NCBI RefSeq assembly: GCF_030270585.1
Contig: NZ_BSYI01000003.1
Location: 162,730 to 226,729 of the forward strand
Origin: Paralimibaculum aggregatum
GTDB taxonomy: Bacteria > Pseudomonadota > Alphaproteobacteria > Rhodobacterales > Rhodobacteraceae
Direction of reading: 5' to 3'
DNA: 64,000 nt
A model generated the notes under the pieces. The model was not told the origin of the DNA. It searched no databases and was given only the letters and a program-made list of their open reading frames with translations. This document shows, in pieces, positions 1 to 10,260 of this stretch. How positions within the stretch are numbered: the first letter of the stretch is position 1; each line of letters opens with the position of its first letter. The translations under genes were made by a program, and so were the position numbers.

Positions 1-1
1 G

Positions 2-880
2 CCGGAGGAACTGGCGATCCGGGTCTGCAATTCCGGCGTGATGGCGGGGGATTGCGCGACCATGCTGCGCCTGCTCGGCAGCCTCTCCACCGAGAACGCG
101 CAGGGCGAGTATTACCTCACCGATCTGGTGGGGCTGGCCCGCGGCGAGGGCCGCACGGTCGGCCTCGTGCTCTGCCCGGAGGCGGAGACCCTCGGCATCA
201 ACGACCGTGCCGGGCTGGCTGCGGCGGAGGCGGTGTTCCAGGCCGGCGCGCGCGCCGCGGCGATGGCGGCCGGCGCCACGCTGACCGCGCCGGAGACGGT
301 GTTCTTCGCCCATGACACGGTGCTCGCCCCGGATGTGGTGGTGGAGCCCAACGTGGTCTTCGGCCCCGGCGTGCGGGTGGCCGAGGGCGCGCGGATCCGG
401 GCCTTCTCGCATCTCGAGGGCGCGGAGGTGGGCCCCGGCGCCGTCATCGGCCCCTATGCCCGGCTGCGCCCGGGCACCCGACTGGCCGAGGACGTGCGCA
501 TCGGCAACTTCGTCGAGGTCAAGAATGCCGAGATAGGCGCGGGCGCCAAGGCCAACCATCTGAGCTATCTCGGCGATGCCACGGTGGGCGCCGGCGCGAA
601 CATCGGCGCGGGCACCATCACCTGCAACTATGACGGGGTGAACAAGCACCGCACCGAGATCGGGGCGGGGGCCTTCATCGGCACCAATTCCTCGCTGGTG
701 GCGCCGGTCACTGTGGCGCCGGGGGCCTATGTCGCCACCGCCACCACGGTCACGCGCGACGTGCCGGCGGAGGCGCTGGCCATCGGCCGCGCGCCGCAGC
801 AGAACCGCGAGGGCGCGGCGGCGCGGCTGCGCCAGGTGCTCGCGGCGAGGAAGGCGGCGCGCGCCGCCCGGAAAGATTGA
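2..880 (+). CDS. glmU: Bifunctional GlmU, C-terminal part (5' truncated by window)
   Basis: GlmU makes UDP-N-acetylglucosamine: the C-terminal domain acetylates glucosamine-1-phosphate and the N-terminal domain is the uridylyltransferase. The reading frame is open from base 2, so the gene starts before the window; about 292 of the usual ~450 residues are present. The visible start covers the end of the pyrophosphorylase domain (GEYYLTDLV), followed by left-handed beta-helix hexapeptide repeats and the acetyltransferase signature around [23 protein letters not shown] and [11 protein letters not shown]. The stop is at 878-880. glmS begins 26 bp downstream on the same strand, so the two successive amino-sugar enzymes are probably cotranscribed. 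Confidence 0.96.
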   Translation, partial: PEELAIRVCNSGVMAGDCATMLRLLGSLSTENAQGEYYLTDLVGLARGEGRTVGLVLCPEAETLGINDRAGLAAAEAVFQAGARAAAMAAGATLTAPETVFFAHDTVLAPDVVVEPNVVFGPGVRVAEGARIRAFSHLEGAEVGPGAVIGPYARLRPGTRLAEDVRIGNFVEVKNAEIGAGAKANHLSYLGDATVGAGANIGAGTITCNYDGVNKHRTEIGAGAFIGTNSSLVAPVTVAPGAYVATATTVTRDVPAEALAIGRAPQQNREGAAARLRQVLAARKAARAARKD

Positions 881-906
881 CCCGGAAAGATTGAGGGAGA
901 GCCCCC

Positions 907-2730
<1,824 letters not shown>

Positions 2731-2789
2731 TCTCGGCCGAGGTCGAGCGCCGGGGGCTGAACCCGGCCAGTCTGAGAGGCGGGACGGAT

Positions 2790-3713
2790 ATGCGAGAGAC
2801 ACTTTCCTATCGGCGGCGGTTCCTTGCGCACGCGGCCGTTCTGGCCGGAGCGATCGGGCTCATGGGCTGCAATCTGATGCAGGAGGAGGCGCCGCCCCTG
2901 GCCGCCACGCCCGACACGATCTCGCTGCGCGAGCCGGGGTGCTACACGGTGGATCTGTTCCGCGAGGTGAAGATCAACCGGACCAAGGGGTTGCCGAAGA
3001 AATACGCCGCCTTCCTCGGCGAATGGGGCAACGGGGTGTGGAACGGCAAGTGGTGCCACGACCTGCTGATCCACACCGTGACGGCGGATGGCACGGTGGA
3101 GCTGCTCGACATGCACGCGCCGTCGGAGCACTACCGCCAGCCGGCCTCGATCTTCAAGCGCAAGGGCCAGATCCGCGATGACGGGGTGCTCTATTTCGCC
3201 CACGGGCTGACCACGCGGCAGTACAAGATCGGCAAGGACGGGTTCCTCTACGGCTATGCCGAGGGCCAGCCCTGGGGCGATGCGCGAATCGTGATGTCGC
3301 GGAAGGGTGTGGTGCCGCTGCCAAGGGCGCGGCCGGGGCCGGGCGGGCTGAGCGAGCCCGGCGAGGGCGAGGTCGAGACCGTGCTGGCCGCCGCCGGGCC
3401 AGTGCCGAAGCCGCTGCCGGCGGTGGTGGCGCGGCCCGGTTCGACGCCGGCGCTGCCGGTCTCGGGCACCGGAACCAGCGCCGCGGAGCGGGTGGTGCCG
3501 GCAAGCTTCACGCCCTCCGGCCCGCCGGTGCCGCCGGCCGGCACGGGCTCGCCGCTCGCACCGGCAAGCGCCGCGCTGCCGCCGCGCTCGCCGGCCTCGG
3601 GGCCGGTGCTGGCCGCCGTGCCGAAACCCGCCCCGGCGCCCGCGCCGAAGGAGGAGCCCGGCTTCTTTTCGCGGCTCTTCGGCACCGGCGAGGACGCGAA
3701 GCAGTCGGAGTGA
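2790..3713 (+). CDS. Putative lipoprotein with Pro/Ala-rich C-terminal tail, function unknown
   Basis: I do not recognise a named family. The 307-aa product has a twin-Arg-containing signal region and a lipobox ending at Cys27 (GLMGC), so it is probably a lipoprotein. Residues ~45-175 form a compact domain rich in aromatic residues (GEWGNGVWNGKWCHD, QYKIGKDGFLYGY). Residues ~180-295 are a low-complexity Pro/Ala/Gly linker, ending in a short charged segment (GFFSRLFGTGEDAKQ). It lies 59 bp after glmS on the same strand and may be read through from it. The GGCGGGACGG before the ATG is a moderate RBS. Confidence 0.75.
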   Translation: MRETLSYRRRFLAHAAVLAGAIGLMGCNLMQEEAPPLAATPDTISLREPGCYTVDLFREVKINRTKGLPKKYAAFLGEWGNGVWNGKWCHDLLIHTVTADGTVELLDMHAPSEHYRQPASIFKRKGQIRDDGVLYFAHGLTTRQYKIGKDGFLYGYAEGQPWGDARIVMSRKGVVPLPRARPGPGGLSEPGEGEVETVLAAAGPVPKPLPAVVARPGSTPALPVSGTGTSAAERVVPASFTPSGPPVPPAGTGSPLAPASAALPPRSPASGPVLAAVPKPAPAPAPKEEPGFFSRLFGTGEDAKQSE

Positions 3714-3833
3714 CCGGGGCCGGCCGTCGCCGGCTGATGCGGCGCCGGGCGGCGGCGCCAGGCTCTCCCGGAGGGCCGGGGGCGGCAGCCGCCGCGCCCG
3801 GGGGCAGCCGCGGCGCCGGCGATGCCGGACGGC

Positions 3834-4514
3834 TCAGGGGGCGAGCGTCACCAGCACCTCGTTGCGGCGCAGGAAGGGCAGGGTCCAGGGCGGGTTGTAG
3901 CCCGCCGCCTGCCAGTCGCCTTCATGCGCGAGACCTTCGGCTTCGAGCCAGGCCGTGAGCCGCCCGCGGGCCTCGGCGATGGCGTCATCTGTGAAGAAGC
4001 CGGAGAAGCGCAGCGCCGCGACCCGCCGGGCCGGGATCTCGCCGAGGCGCACCGCCGGGTCGCTCGGCCGCGGCGCGGTCTCCGGCGTCGTGCCCTCGGG
4101 CAGCACGAAGGCAATGGCCCAGCCCTCGGCCCCCCGGTCGACCAGCACCGGTGCGGTCATCGCGATCTCGGTGCCTTCGGCGCCCTCGGCGGGCGCGGTC
4201 AGCACCGGCGCGGTCATGGCGATCTCCGCCGCACCGGAATTGGCGCCGGAGATGTAGTCGAACAGCCGGCCGAAGCCGGTGCGCACCGCGGCGTCATAAT
4301 CGCCGCCGGCAACCGTCCGCGCGACCGTCACGGCGCCGTAGCTGCGGATCTCCACCGGCGGATCGGCGCGCAGCAGCGCATAGGGCGGCTCCTCCGCCGC
4401 GGTGCCGCCGAACACCGAGCAGGCCCCGGTCAGCAGCAGCGCCGGCAGCGCGGCGAGGCGGCGGAGCCAGGGCGGGAAGGGCAGGGCGCACGAATCGGCG
4501 GGAAGGCGGGGCAT
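3834..4514 (-). CDS. SOUL heme-binding family lipoprotein
   Basis: The protein matches the SOUL/HBP-type fold family (members bind heme or related tetrapyrroles): EIRSYGAVTVART, the repeated EIAMTAPVL segments and a C-terminal AGYNPPWTLPFLRRNEV stretch are typical. The chosen ATG at 4514 has GGAG about 5 nt upstream and gives 226 aa. The frame stays open further upstream, but that would overlap the LysR gene. The N-terminus has a hydrophobic segment and lipobox LLTGAC (Cys32), so it is probably a periplasmic-facing lipoprotein. It is encoded 69 bp downstream of the LysR gene on the same strand. The ligand is not predictable from sequence alone. Confidence 0.85.
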   Translation of the reverse strand: MPRLPADSCALPFPPWLRRLAALPALLLTGACSVFGGTAAEEPPYALLRADPPVEIRSYGAVTVARTVAGGDYDAAVRTGFGRLFDYISGANSGAAEIAMTAPVLTAPAEGAEGTEIAMTAPVLVDRGAEGWAIAFVLPEGTTPETAPRPSDPAVRLGEIPARRVAALRFSGFFTDDAIAEARGRLTAWLEAEGLAHEGDWQAAGYNPPWTLPFLRRNEVLVTLAP

Positions 4515-4582
4515 GGCGTCTCCGTTTGCTGGAACAGCCCCGTATACGCGGGCCAGGCCCGGTCGGATCTCCGCCGCCCGTT

Positions 4583-5473
4583 TCAGGTGAGGCCGAGCTC
4601 GCGCTCCCAATGCGGCTCGGCGCCGAAATGCCCGCGCGCCGCCTCGATGAAGGCGCGGGTCTTCGGCGCCACATGGCGGGTGTTGGGATAGACCAGCTGC
4701 AGCGCGATGCCGCTCCAGTCGGTCTCCGGCAGGATCACCTCGAGCGCGCCGGCGCGGATCGCCCGTGCCACGATGAAGCTCGGCTTGAGCACCACGCCGA
4801 GCCCGGCGATCGCGGCATCGCGCAGCATGTCGCCATTGGTCGCGCGCAGGCGGACATCGAGCTGCACCGCCTGCTCGTTGCCGTCCTCGTCGCGATAGCG
4901 CCAGATGTCCGGCCGCGTGCTGCCGGCATAGCAGAGCGCCGGCATGCCGCGCAGCTCCTCCGGCCGCTCGGGCCGGCCATGGGTATCGAGGAAGGCCGGC
5001 GCGGCGCAGGCGATCATCCGCATCTCGCAGAGCTTGCGCGCGATCAGCGAGCTGTCGCGCAGCGTGCCGATGCGCAGCGCGACGTCGAACCCCTCGCCGA
5101 CGAGATCCACCAGCCGGTCGGAGAGGTCGATGTCGAGGGTGAGCTCGGGGTTGGATTTCGCGAAGCTGCAGACCAGCGGCGTCAGATGCGCCAGCCCGAA
5201 GCTGAGCGGCGCGGCGAGGCGGAGCTGGCCGCGCAGGCCCTTGCCGCCATCGGCGATCTCGGCCTCGGCCTCCTCGAGATCGGCGAGGATGCGCTGGCAG
5301 CGGCGGAAGAACTGCTGGCCCTCCTCGGTGAGGCTCATGCGCCGGGTGGTGCGGCTGACGAGCTGCACGCCGAGCCGGGTCTCGAGCTCCTTCAGACGGC
5401 GGCTGACCGCCGAGGGCGCAAGGCTGAGCTGCTCGGCGGCGCGGGTCACGCTGTTCTGCTCGGCCACGTGCAC
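4583..5473 (-). CDS. LysR-family transcriptional regulator, start region possibly frameshifted
   Basis: The product has an N-terminal winged helix-turn-helix (SVTRAAEQLSLAPSAVSRRLKELE) and a LysR substrate-binding domain (residues ~85-290). It is divergent from the azoreductase gene, the usual LysR arrangement. The frame-consistent start shown is GTG at 5473, which cuts off the first helix of the HTH. Ten codons further upstream the frame reads CTG AAC CGT CTG GAG AAC (LNRLENIRCFV), the usual LysR N-terminus. The only ATG with a good RBS (GGGAGAG, ATG at 5506-5508) is out of frame by one base and stops after two codons. A single missing G (ATGGAT instead of ATGAT) would restore MDLNRLENIRCFV. 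Confidence 0.85.
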   Translation of the reverse strand: MHVAEQNSVTRAAEQLSLAPSAVSRRLKELETRLGVQLVSRTTRRMSLTEEGQQFFRRCQRILADLEEAEAEIADGGKGLRGQLRLAAPLSFGLAHLTPLVCSFAKSNPELTLDIDLSDRLVDLVGEGFDVALRIGTLRDSSLIARKLCEMRMIACAAPAFLDTHGRPERPEELRGMPALCYAGSTRPDIWRYRDEDGNEQAVQLDVRLRATNGDMLRDAAIAGLGVVLKPSFIVARAIRAGALEVILPETDWSGIALQLVYPNTRHVAPKTRAFIEAARGHFGAEPHWERELGLT

Positions 5474-5526
5474 GAAGCAGCGGATGTTCTCCAGACGGTT
5501 CAGATCATTCTCTCCCGGGCAAATGT

Positions 5527-5557
5527 ATTTGCGCGAATGCGTCGGTTATTGCGCAAT
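5527..5557. promoter_or_regulatory. Putative LysR-type operator between lysR and azoR
   Basis: The 109-bp gap between the divergent regulator and azoreductase genes contains the perfect palindrome ATTGCGCAAT (5548-5557) and a related imperfect one, ATTTGCGCGAAT (5527-5538), spaced about two helical turns apart. This placement suits a LysR regulator that controls both genes. The core TTATTGCGCAAT also occurs upstream of the PhaJ-like gene (from 30207), so it could instead be a site for another regulator. Confidence 0.45.
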
Positions 5558-5617
5558 CTGATGCGGTCCATCTCCAGACGCAAGGGCCTCGGCCCGTTGG
5601 CAAGAGGAGATGGGACC

Positions 5618-6199
5618 ATGAACATTCTGCGGCTGGATGCGAGCATGCGTCGACAGGGCTCGGTGACGCGGGCGCTGGCCGGCAAGGTGGTGGGGCGGCT
5701 CGGCGAGGCGGGCGCGGTGCAGGTGGTCCATCGCGATCTCGCCGACGGGCTGCCGGCGATCGACGAGGCCTGGATCGGGGCCAACTTCACCGCGCCGGAG
5801 GAGCGCTCGGCGGCGCAGCGCGCGGCGCTCGGGCTCTCGGACCGGCTGGTGGCGGAGCTGAAGGCGGCGGATGTGCTGGTGATCGGCCTGCCGGTCTACA
5901 ATTTCGGCATGCCGGCGGCGCTGAAGGCCTGGATCGACCAGATCGCCCGGGCGCGGGTCACCTTCCGCTACACCGAGAACGGGCCGAAGGGCCTGCTCGA
6001 GGGCAAGCGGGCGATCGTGGTGATGGCCTCCGGCGGGGTCGAGGCCGGCAGCCCGGCGGATTTCGCCACGCCCTATCTGCGCCATGCGCTGGCCTTCGTC
6101 GGCATCACCGAGGTCGAGATCATCTCGGCCGGCGGGCAGAGCCTGCGCGCCGATGCGGTGGAGACCGCCGAGGCGGAGATCGCGGCGCTCGCCGCCTGA
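5618..6199 (+). CDS. azoR: FMN-dependent NADH-azoreductase / NAD(P)H quinone oxidoreductase
   Basis: This is a flavodoxin-fold oxidoreductase of the AzoR family, which reduces azo compounds and quinones with NAD(P)H and FMN. The 193-aa product begins MNILRLDASMRRQGSVTRAL (the FMN phosphate-binding loop) and contains VIGLPVYNFGMPAALKAWID and VMASGGVEAG, hallmarks of the family. The ATG at 5618 follows AAGAGGAGATGGGACC, a strong RBS; the frame is open upstream but there is no reason to start earlier. It is transcribed away from the LysR gene, which probably regulates it, perhaps in response to quinones or electrophiles. Confidence 0.9.
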   Translation: MNILRLDASMRRQGSVTRALAGKVVGRLGEAGAVQVVHRDLADGLPAIDEAWIGANFTAPEERSAAQRAALGLSDRLVAELKAADVLVIGLPVYNFGMPAALKAWIDQIARARVTFRYTENGPKGLLEGKRAIVVMASGGVEAGSPADFATPYLRHALAFVGITEVEIISAGGQSLRADAVETAEAEIAALAA

Positions 6200-6260
6200 G
6201 GCCGGGCAGGGCGCGGGCGGTGGCCGGCGCCCCCTCTGTCCGTCCCCATCCGCTGCCGGC

Positions 6261-6896
6261 TCAGAGCCCGCGGGAGGATGGGTTGCCGATGATGTCCATG
6301 AATTCCTTGCGGGTGCGCGGGTCCTTGCGGAAGAGCCCGAGCATCGTCGAGGTCACCATGGTCACCCCCGGCTTGTGCACGCCGCGGGTCGACATGCAGT
6401 GATGCTCGCCCTCGAGCACCACCGCCACGCCGCGCGGGCGCAGCACCTCCTCGAGCGTGCTGGCGATCTGCACGGTCATCTTCTCCTGCACCTGCAGGCG
6501 CTTGGCGAAGGCATCGACGAGCCGCGCCAGCTTGGAGATGCCGACCACCCGGTCGGTCGGGATATAGCCGACATGGGCGACGCCGATGATCGGCGCGAGG
6601 TGGTGCTCGCAATAGCTCTCGAAGCGGATGCCCTTGAGGGTGACCATCTCGTCATAGCCCTCGACCTCCTCGAAGGTGCGCTGCAGCATGCCCTTGGGGT
6701 CGTCGTCGTAGCCGCGGAACCAGTCGCGATAGGCCCGCGCCACGCGGCCGGGGGTGTCGCGCAGCCCCTCGCGGTTCGGGTCGTCGCCGGCCCAGCGCAG
6801 CAGCGTGCGCACGGCGGCCTCCGCCTCTGCCTCGGTGGGACGATCCTCCGCCGCCTGCGCGACCTGCAGGACATCGGGCTTGTCGATCCGGTTCAT
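6261..6896 (-). CDS. folE: GTP cyclohydrolase I
   Basis: FolE converts GTP to 7,8-dihydroneopterin triphosphate, the first step of folate/pterin synthesis. The 211-aa product has the zinc-binding Cys-His-His ([11 protein letters not shown]) and the later Cys in [11 protein letters not shown], plus the subunit core [20 protein letters not shown]. The ATG at 6896 (MNRIDKPDV) is preceded by GGAGG; an upstream in-frame start would add an unconserved arginine-rich tail. It lies between the azoreductase (convergent) and metZ (same strand, about 196 bp upstream) and is probably monocistronic. Confidence 0.97.
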   Translation of the reverse strand: MNRIDKPDVLQVAQAAEDRPTEAEAEAAVRTLLRWAGDDPNREGLRDTPGRVARAYRDWFRGYDDDPKGMLQRTFEEVEGYDEMVTLKGIRFESYCEHHLAPIIGVAHVGYIPTDRVVGISKLARLVDAFAKRLQVQEKMTVQIASTLEEVLRPRGVAVVLEGEHHCMSTRGVHKPGVTMVTSTMLGLFRKDPRTRKEFMDIIGNPSSRGL

Positions 6897-7092
6897 GGCA
6901 ACCTCCGCAGGTTGGGCCTCTTGCCGCCGTGAGCGGTGCTCCGTCCGGCCTTGGCCAGACCTAAGCCGGCGCGGACGGGGCGCAAGCACCCCGGTGCGCG
7001 GGGGAGCAATTTTTGCACGGCGTCCGCCCCGCCGTCCATGCTCCGCTGCCGGGCATCGCAGGGTGCGCGCCCGCAGCGGCCGACCGGCCGGC

Positions 7093-8283
7093 TCAGACCG
7101 CGGCCAGCGCCCGGTCGAGATCGCGGCGCAGATCCTCCGGGTCCTCGAGCCCGACCGAGAGCCGCACCAGCCCGTCGGAGATGCCGAGCGCCGCGCGGGC
7201 CTCCGCCGAGAGGCGCTGATGCGTCGTCGTGGTCGGATGGGTGATCAGGCTCTTCGCGTCGCCGAGATTGTTGGAGATGCGGATCAGCTCGAGTCCGTTG
7301 AGGAAGCGGAAGGCGCCGGCCTGCCCGCCCTCGATCTCGAAGGAGATCACCTGGCCCGGCCGCTCCATCTGCACGCCGACGAGGTTGTGCTGCGGGTGGC
7401 TCGGCAAGCCGGGATAGAGCACCCGCTCGATCCCCCGCGATGCCGCGAGATGGGAAGCCACCGCCTCGGCCGCGTCGGTCTGGGCGGCGACGCGCAGCGG
7501 CATCGTCTCCAGCCCCTTCAGCATCACCCAGGCGTTGAACGGCGAGAGCGCCGGCCCGGTATGCTTGACATAGGGCTCCACCTCGTCGCGGATGAAGGCG
7601 TTGCCGCCGAGGATCACGCCGCCGAGGCAGCGGCCCTGGCCGTCGATGTGCTTGGTGGCGGAATAGACCACCACATCCGCGCCCCAGGCGATCGGGCGCT
7701 GATACATCGGGGTGGCGAAGACGTTGTCGACCACCAGCCTGGCGCCGACCGAATGGGCGATCTCGGCCACCGCCGCGATGTCGATGATCTCCAGCGTCGG
7801 GTTCGAGGGGGTCTCGAGGAAGCAGACCCGGGTCTCCTCTCGCATCGCGGTGCGCCACTGGTCGAGATCGGTGCCGTCGACCAGCGTCACGTCGATGCCG
7901 AAGCGCGGGCACAGCGTCTCGACGATGTAGAGGCAGGAGCCGAACAGCGCCCGCGCCGCCACCACATGGTCTCCGGCGCGGAGCTGGCACATCAGCGCGG
8001 CATGCACGGCGGCCATGCCGCTGGCGGTGGCGAAGGCCGCCTCGGCGCCCTCGAGCGCGGCGATCCGGTCCTCGAACATCGCGACCGTCGGGTTGCCGTA
8101 GCGGGCATAGATGAAGCTCTCCTCGCCGGCCGGCAGCTCGCCCTTGAAGCGGGCCTCGGCAGCCTCGGCATCTGGATAGACGAAGCCCTGCGTGAGGTAG
8201 ATCGCCTCGGAGGTCTCGCCGTAGTGGCTGCGCCGCGTGCCGGCGTGGACCATGCGGGTGCGCTGGGAATACTGTTCGGTCAT
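7093..8283 (-). CDS. metZ: O-succinyl/O-acetylhomoserine sulfhydrylase MetZ
   Basis: This PLP enzyme of the Cys/Met metabolism family makes homocysteine directly from acylated homoserine and sulfide. The 396-aa product carries the PLP lysine in [11 protein letters not shown], plus [31 protein letters not shown] and the C-terminal [18 protein letters not shown]. The start at 8283 ([16 protein letters not shown]) is typical of MetZ; longer in-frame extensions would run into the riboswitch. A SAM-II riboswitch lies in its leader (8352-8411), so expression should fall when S-adenosylmethionine is high. Its acyl-homoserine substrate probably comes from MetA (57714-58640), which carries the acetyl-specific residue. 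Confidence 0.95.
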   Translation of the reverse strand: MTEQYSQRTRMVHAGTRRSHYGETSEAIYLTQGFVYPDAEAAEARFKGELPAGEESFIYARYGNPTVAMFEDRIAALEGAEAAFATASGMAAVHAALMCQLRAGDHVVAARALFGSCLYIVETLCPRFGIDVTLVDGTDLDQWRTAMREETRVCFLETPSNPTLEIIDIAAVAEIAHSVGARLVVDNVFATPMYQRPIAWGADVVVYSATKHIDGQGRCLGGVILGGNAFIRDEVEPYVKHTGPALSPFNAWVMLKGLETMPLRVAAQTDAAEAVASHLAASRGIERVLYPGLPSHPQHNLVGVQMERPGQVISFEIEGGQAGAFRFLNGLELIRISNNLGDAKSLITHPTTTTHQRLSAEARAALGISDGLVRLSVGLEDPEDLRRDLDRALAAV

Positions 8284-8351
8284 CGCATTTCCGGGGGGTC
8301 TGCCCCGGCCTCCTTGTACGGGACCGGGTCCGGGAGCGCCGGAGCGCTCCA

Positions 8352-8411
8352 CGACCTCTTTAGCGGATTTTTTTACGTGGCCCGCAATCCGGTCCGACAA
8401 ATCGCCACGTC
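8352..8411 (-). ncRNA. SAM-II riboswitch in the metZ leader
   Basis: Read on the minus strand, the leader contains CGTGGC (P1 5' arm), GATTTGTCGG, ACCGGATTGC, GCCACG (P1 3' arm), an A-rich linker, then TCCGCTAAAGAGGT. This matches the SAM-II pseudoknot layout: a six-base P1 stem, the GATTT element, the ACCGNATTGC loop, and a downstream GCTAAA followed by GGT that can pair back with ACC. The 3' end is about 70 nt before the metZ ATG, near an AAGGAGG at 8306-8314. SAM-II elements commonly control metZ or metA in Alphaproteobacteria. Found by eye from the consensus. Confidence 0.88.
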
Positions 8412-8606
8412 GATCCCGGTTATTCGCTTGCACCGGCGCGGTCAAGCCCGGATCGGCGGCGGGCCGGTTTGCGCGCTCAAAGCTCCGTTGCGGAGGGCCG
8501 CAGGGCTTGCGCGCGGGCGGGCATGGCCCAACTCTCTGCGAAGCGGCGAGGGGCGGACGGGCTGCCCGGCGCGCGGACAGCATCACGGACGAGGAAGGAG
8601 GCCCCC

Positions 8607-9317
8607 ATGGCCAAGCCGATCGAGCTTCACTACTGGCCCACCCCGAACGGGTGGAAGATCTCCATCGCCCTCGAGGAGATGGGCCTGCCCTATGACGTGA
8701 AATACGTGAACATCGGCAAGGGCGAGCAGTTCGAGCCCGGCTTCCTCGCCATCGCGCCCAACAACCGGATGCCGGCGATCATCGACCCCGAGGGGCCGGA
8801 CGGCGAGCCGGTCTCGATCTTCGAATCCGGGGCGATCCTGCAGTATCTCGGCCGCAAGTCCGGCAAGTTCTACGGCAGCTCGGAGCGCGAGCGCATCGAG
8901 ATCGACCAGTGGCTGTTCTGGCAGATGGCCGGCGTCGGCCCCAATGCCGGGCAGGTGCACCATTTCCGCAACTATGCCGACGAGAAGGTGGAATACGCCA
9001 CCACCCGCTTCATCAACGAGGTGAACCGGCTCTACGGCGTGCTCGACACCCGGCTGAAGGACCGCGACTTCATCGCCGGGGACTATTCCATCGCCGACAT
9101 GGCCACCTGGCCCTGGGTGCAGGGCTGGGAGCGCCAGGGGCAGGACATCGCCGAGTTCCCGCACATGAAGGCCTGGCTCGATCGCTGCTGGGAGCGCCCG
9201 GCGGTGCAGACCGGCCGCAAGCTCGGCGAGGAGCGGCGCATGGACCTCGCCACCGATGCCGAGGCCAAGAAGGTGCTCTTCGGCCAGCGCGCCCGCCCCG
9301 CCGCCGCCGCCAGCTGA
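8607..9317 (+). CDS. Glutathione S-transferase family protein (YghU/YfcG-like)
   Basis: The 236-aa protein has an N-terminal thioredoxin-like GST domain (YWPTPNGWKISIALEEMGLPYDV; PAIIDPEGPDG; IFESGAILQYLG) and an alpha-helical C-terminal domain with IADMATWPWVQGWERQG. This pattern is closest to the Nu-class/YghU-YfcG group, which have glutathione-dependent disulfide reductase or peroxidase activity. The ATG at 8607 follows GAGGAAGGAGG, a strong RBS, and removes an unlikely upstream extension. It is divergent from metZ; the shared 323-bp gap (8284-8606) holds the SAM-II leader and presumably both promoters. Confidence 0.9.
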   Translation: MAKPIELHYWPTPNGWKISIALEEMGLPYDVKYVNIGKGEQFEPGFLAIAPNNRMPAIIDPEGPDGEPVSIFESGAILQYLGRKSGKFYGSSERERIEIDQWLFWQMAGVGPNAGQVHHFRNYADEKVEYATTRFINEVNRLYGVLDTRLKDRDFIAGDYSIADMATWPWVQGWERQGQDIAEFPHMKAWLDRCWERPAVQTGRKLGEERRMDLATDAEAKKVLFGQRARPAAAAS

Positions 9318-9480
9318 TCGCCCGGTCCTGCGCCCGGCGGCATCGCGCGCCGCCGGGGCCTGCCGGCCCCCCGTTTCGTCCACTTGCGGCATCAAGGCTT
9401 GCGTGCAGCCCGCAGGTTTGGCATCCGCTTGGGGCGCGGCGCGTTCTGGCGCCGCGGGGAAGAGACAGGAGCGGAGACCA

Positions 9481-10203
9481 ATGCGTGCCATCAGGGGAGC
9501 TGCCGTCATCGCCCTCGCCGCCGGCGCGGTGCTCGCCGCACCCGCGGCCCGGTCCCAGGGGACAGCGGAGCATCAGAGCTTTGTCGACGGCTGCATCCAG
9601 GAGGCGGACGTCTTCCTGCGGATCGAGAGCTGCACCCGCGTCATCAAGGGCGGCGAGCTGACCGGGGGCGCACTGGCCTGGGCCTTCAACAACCGCGGCC
9701 TGGCCTATGAGCAGGTGAAGCGGCCCGAGCGCGCGCTCGGCGACTACAACACCGCCCTCGTGCTCGATCCGAACTATGCCGTGGGCTTCAACAACCGCGG
9801 CAACGTGCGCGCCGCGATGGGCGATCTCGAGGGCGCCGTGGCCGATCACACCCGCGCCATCGAGCTCGACCCGGACTATTCCCACGCCTTCTACAACCGC
9901 GGCGCCGATTTCGAGGAACTGGGCGATGCCGAGGCGGCGCTGCGCGACTATGACCGCGCGCTGGCGGCGGACCCGGAATACACCCTCGCCCGCGTCAGCC
10001 GCGCCGCGGTGAATTGCGGGCTCGGCAACATCGACGCCACGGTCGAGGACCAGCTCGCGCTGCTCGAGCTCGGCCACTACACGCCGAAGCAGATGCAGGA
10101 ATATCTCAAGGATCGCGGGTTCTACTCGAGCCGGATCGACGGCATCTTCGGCCGCGGCTCGCGCGCCGCCCTGCGGCGATGGGCGGAGGCCAAGTGCCCC
10201 TGA
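9481..10203 (+). CDS. Secreted TPR protein with C-terminal peptidoglycan-binding-like motif
   Basis: The 240-aa product has a signal peptide (MRAIRGAAVIALAAGAVLA, cleavage near AAPAARSQ). At least three tetratricopeptide repeats cover residues ~60-170 (NNRGLAYEQVKRPERALGDYN; NNRGNVRAAMGDLEGAVADHT; NRGADFEELGDAEAALRDYD). The last ~35 residues (YLKDRGFYSSRIDGIFGRGS) resemble a single peptidoglycan_binding_1 repeat. This suggests a periplasmic scaffold near the cell wall. Four cysteines (~41, 52, 179 and the penultimate residue) could form disulfides. RBS GGAGCGGAGACC precedes the ATG. No specific partner can be named. Confidence 0.82.
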   Translation: MRAIRGAAVIALAAGAVLAAPAARSQGTAEHQSFVDGCIQEADVFLRIESCTRVIKGGELTGGALAWAFNNRGLAYEQVKRPERALGDYNTALVLDPNYAVGFNNRGNVRAAMGDLEGAVADHTRAIELDPDYSHAFYNRGADFEELGDAEAALRDYDRALAADPEYTLARVSRAAVNCGLGNIDATVEDQLALLELGHYTPKQMQEYLKDRGFYSSRIDGIFGRGSRAALRRWAEAKCP

Positions 10204-10260
10204 CCCGGGCGGCACCGCGCCCTATCTGCCAGTGAGACCCCGGCAGAGGAGAGGTTCCGC

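Noticed and set aside
4151..5617. Long plus-strand extension upstream of the azoreductase start
   Set aside because: It runs antisense through the SOUL and LysR genes; the strong RBS and conserved N-terminus fix the azoR start at 5618.
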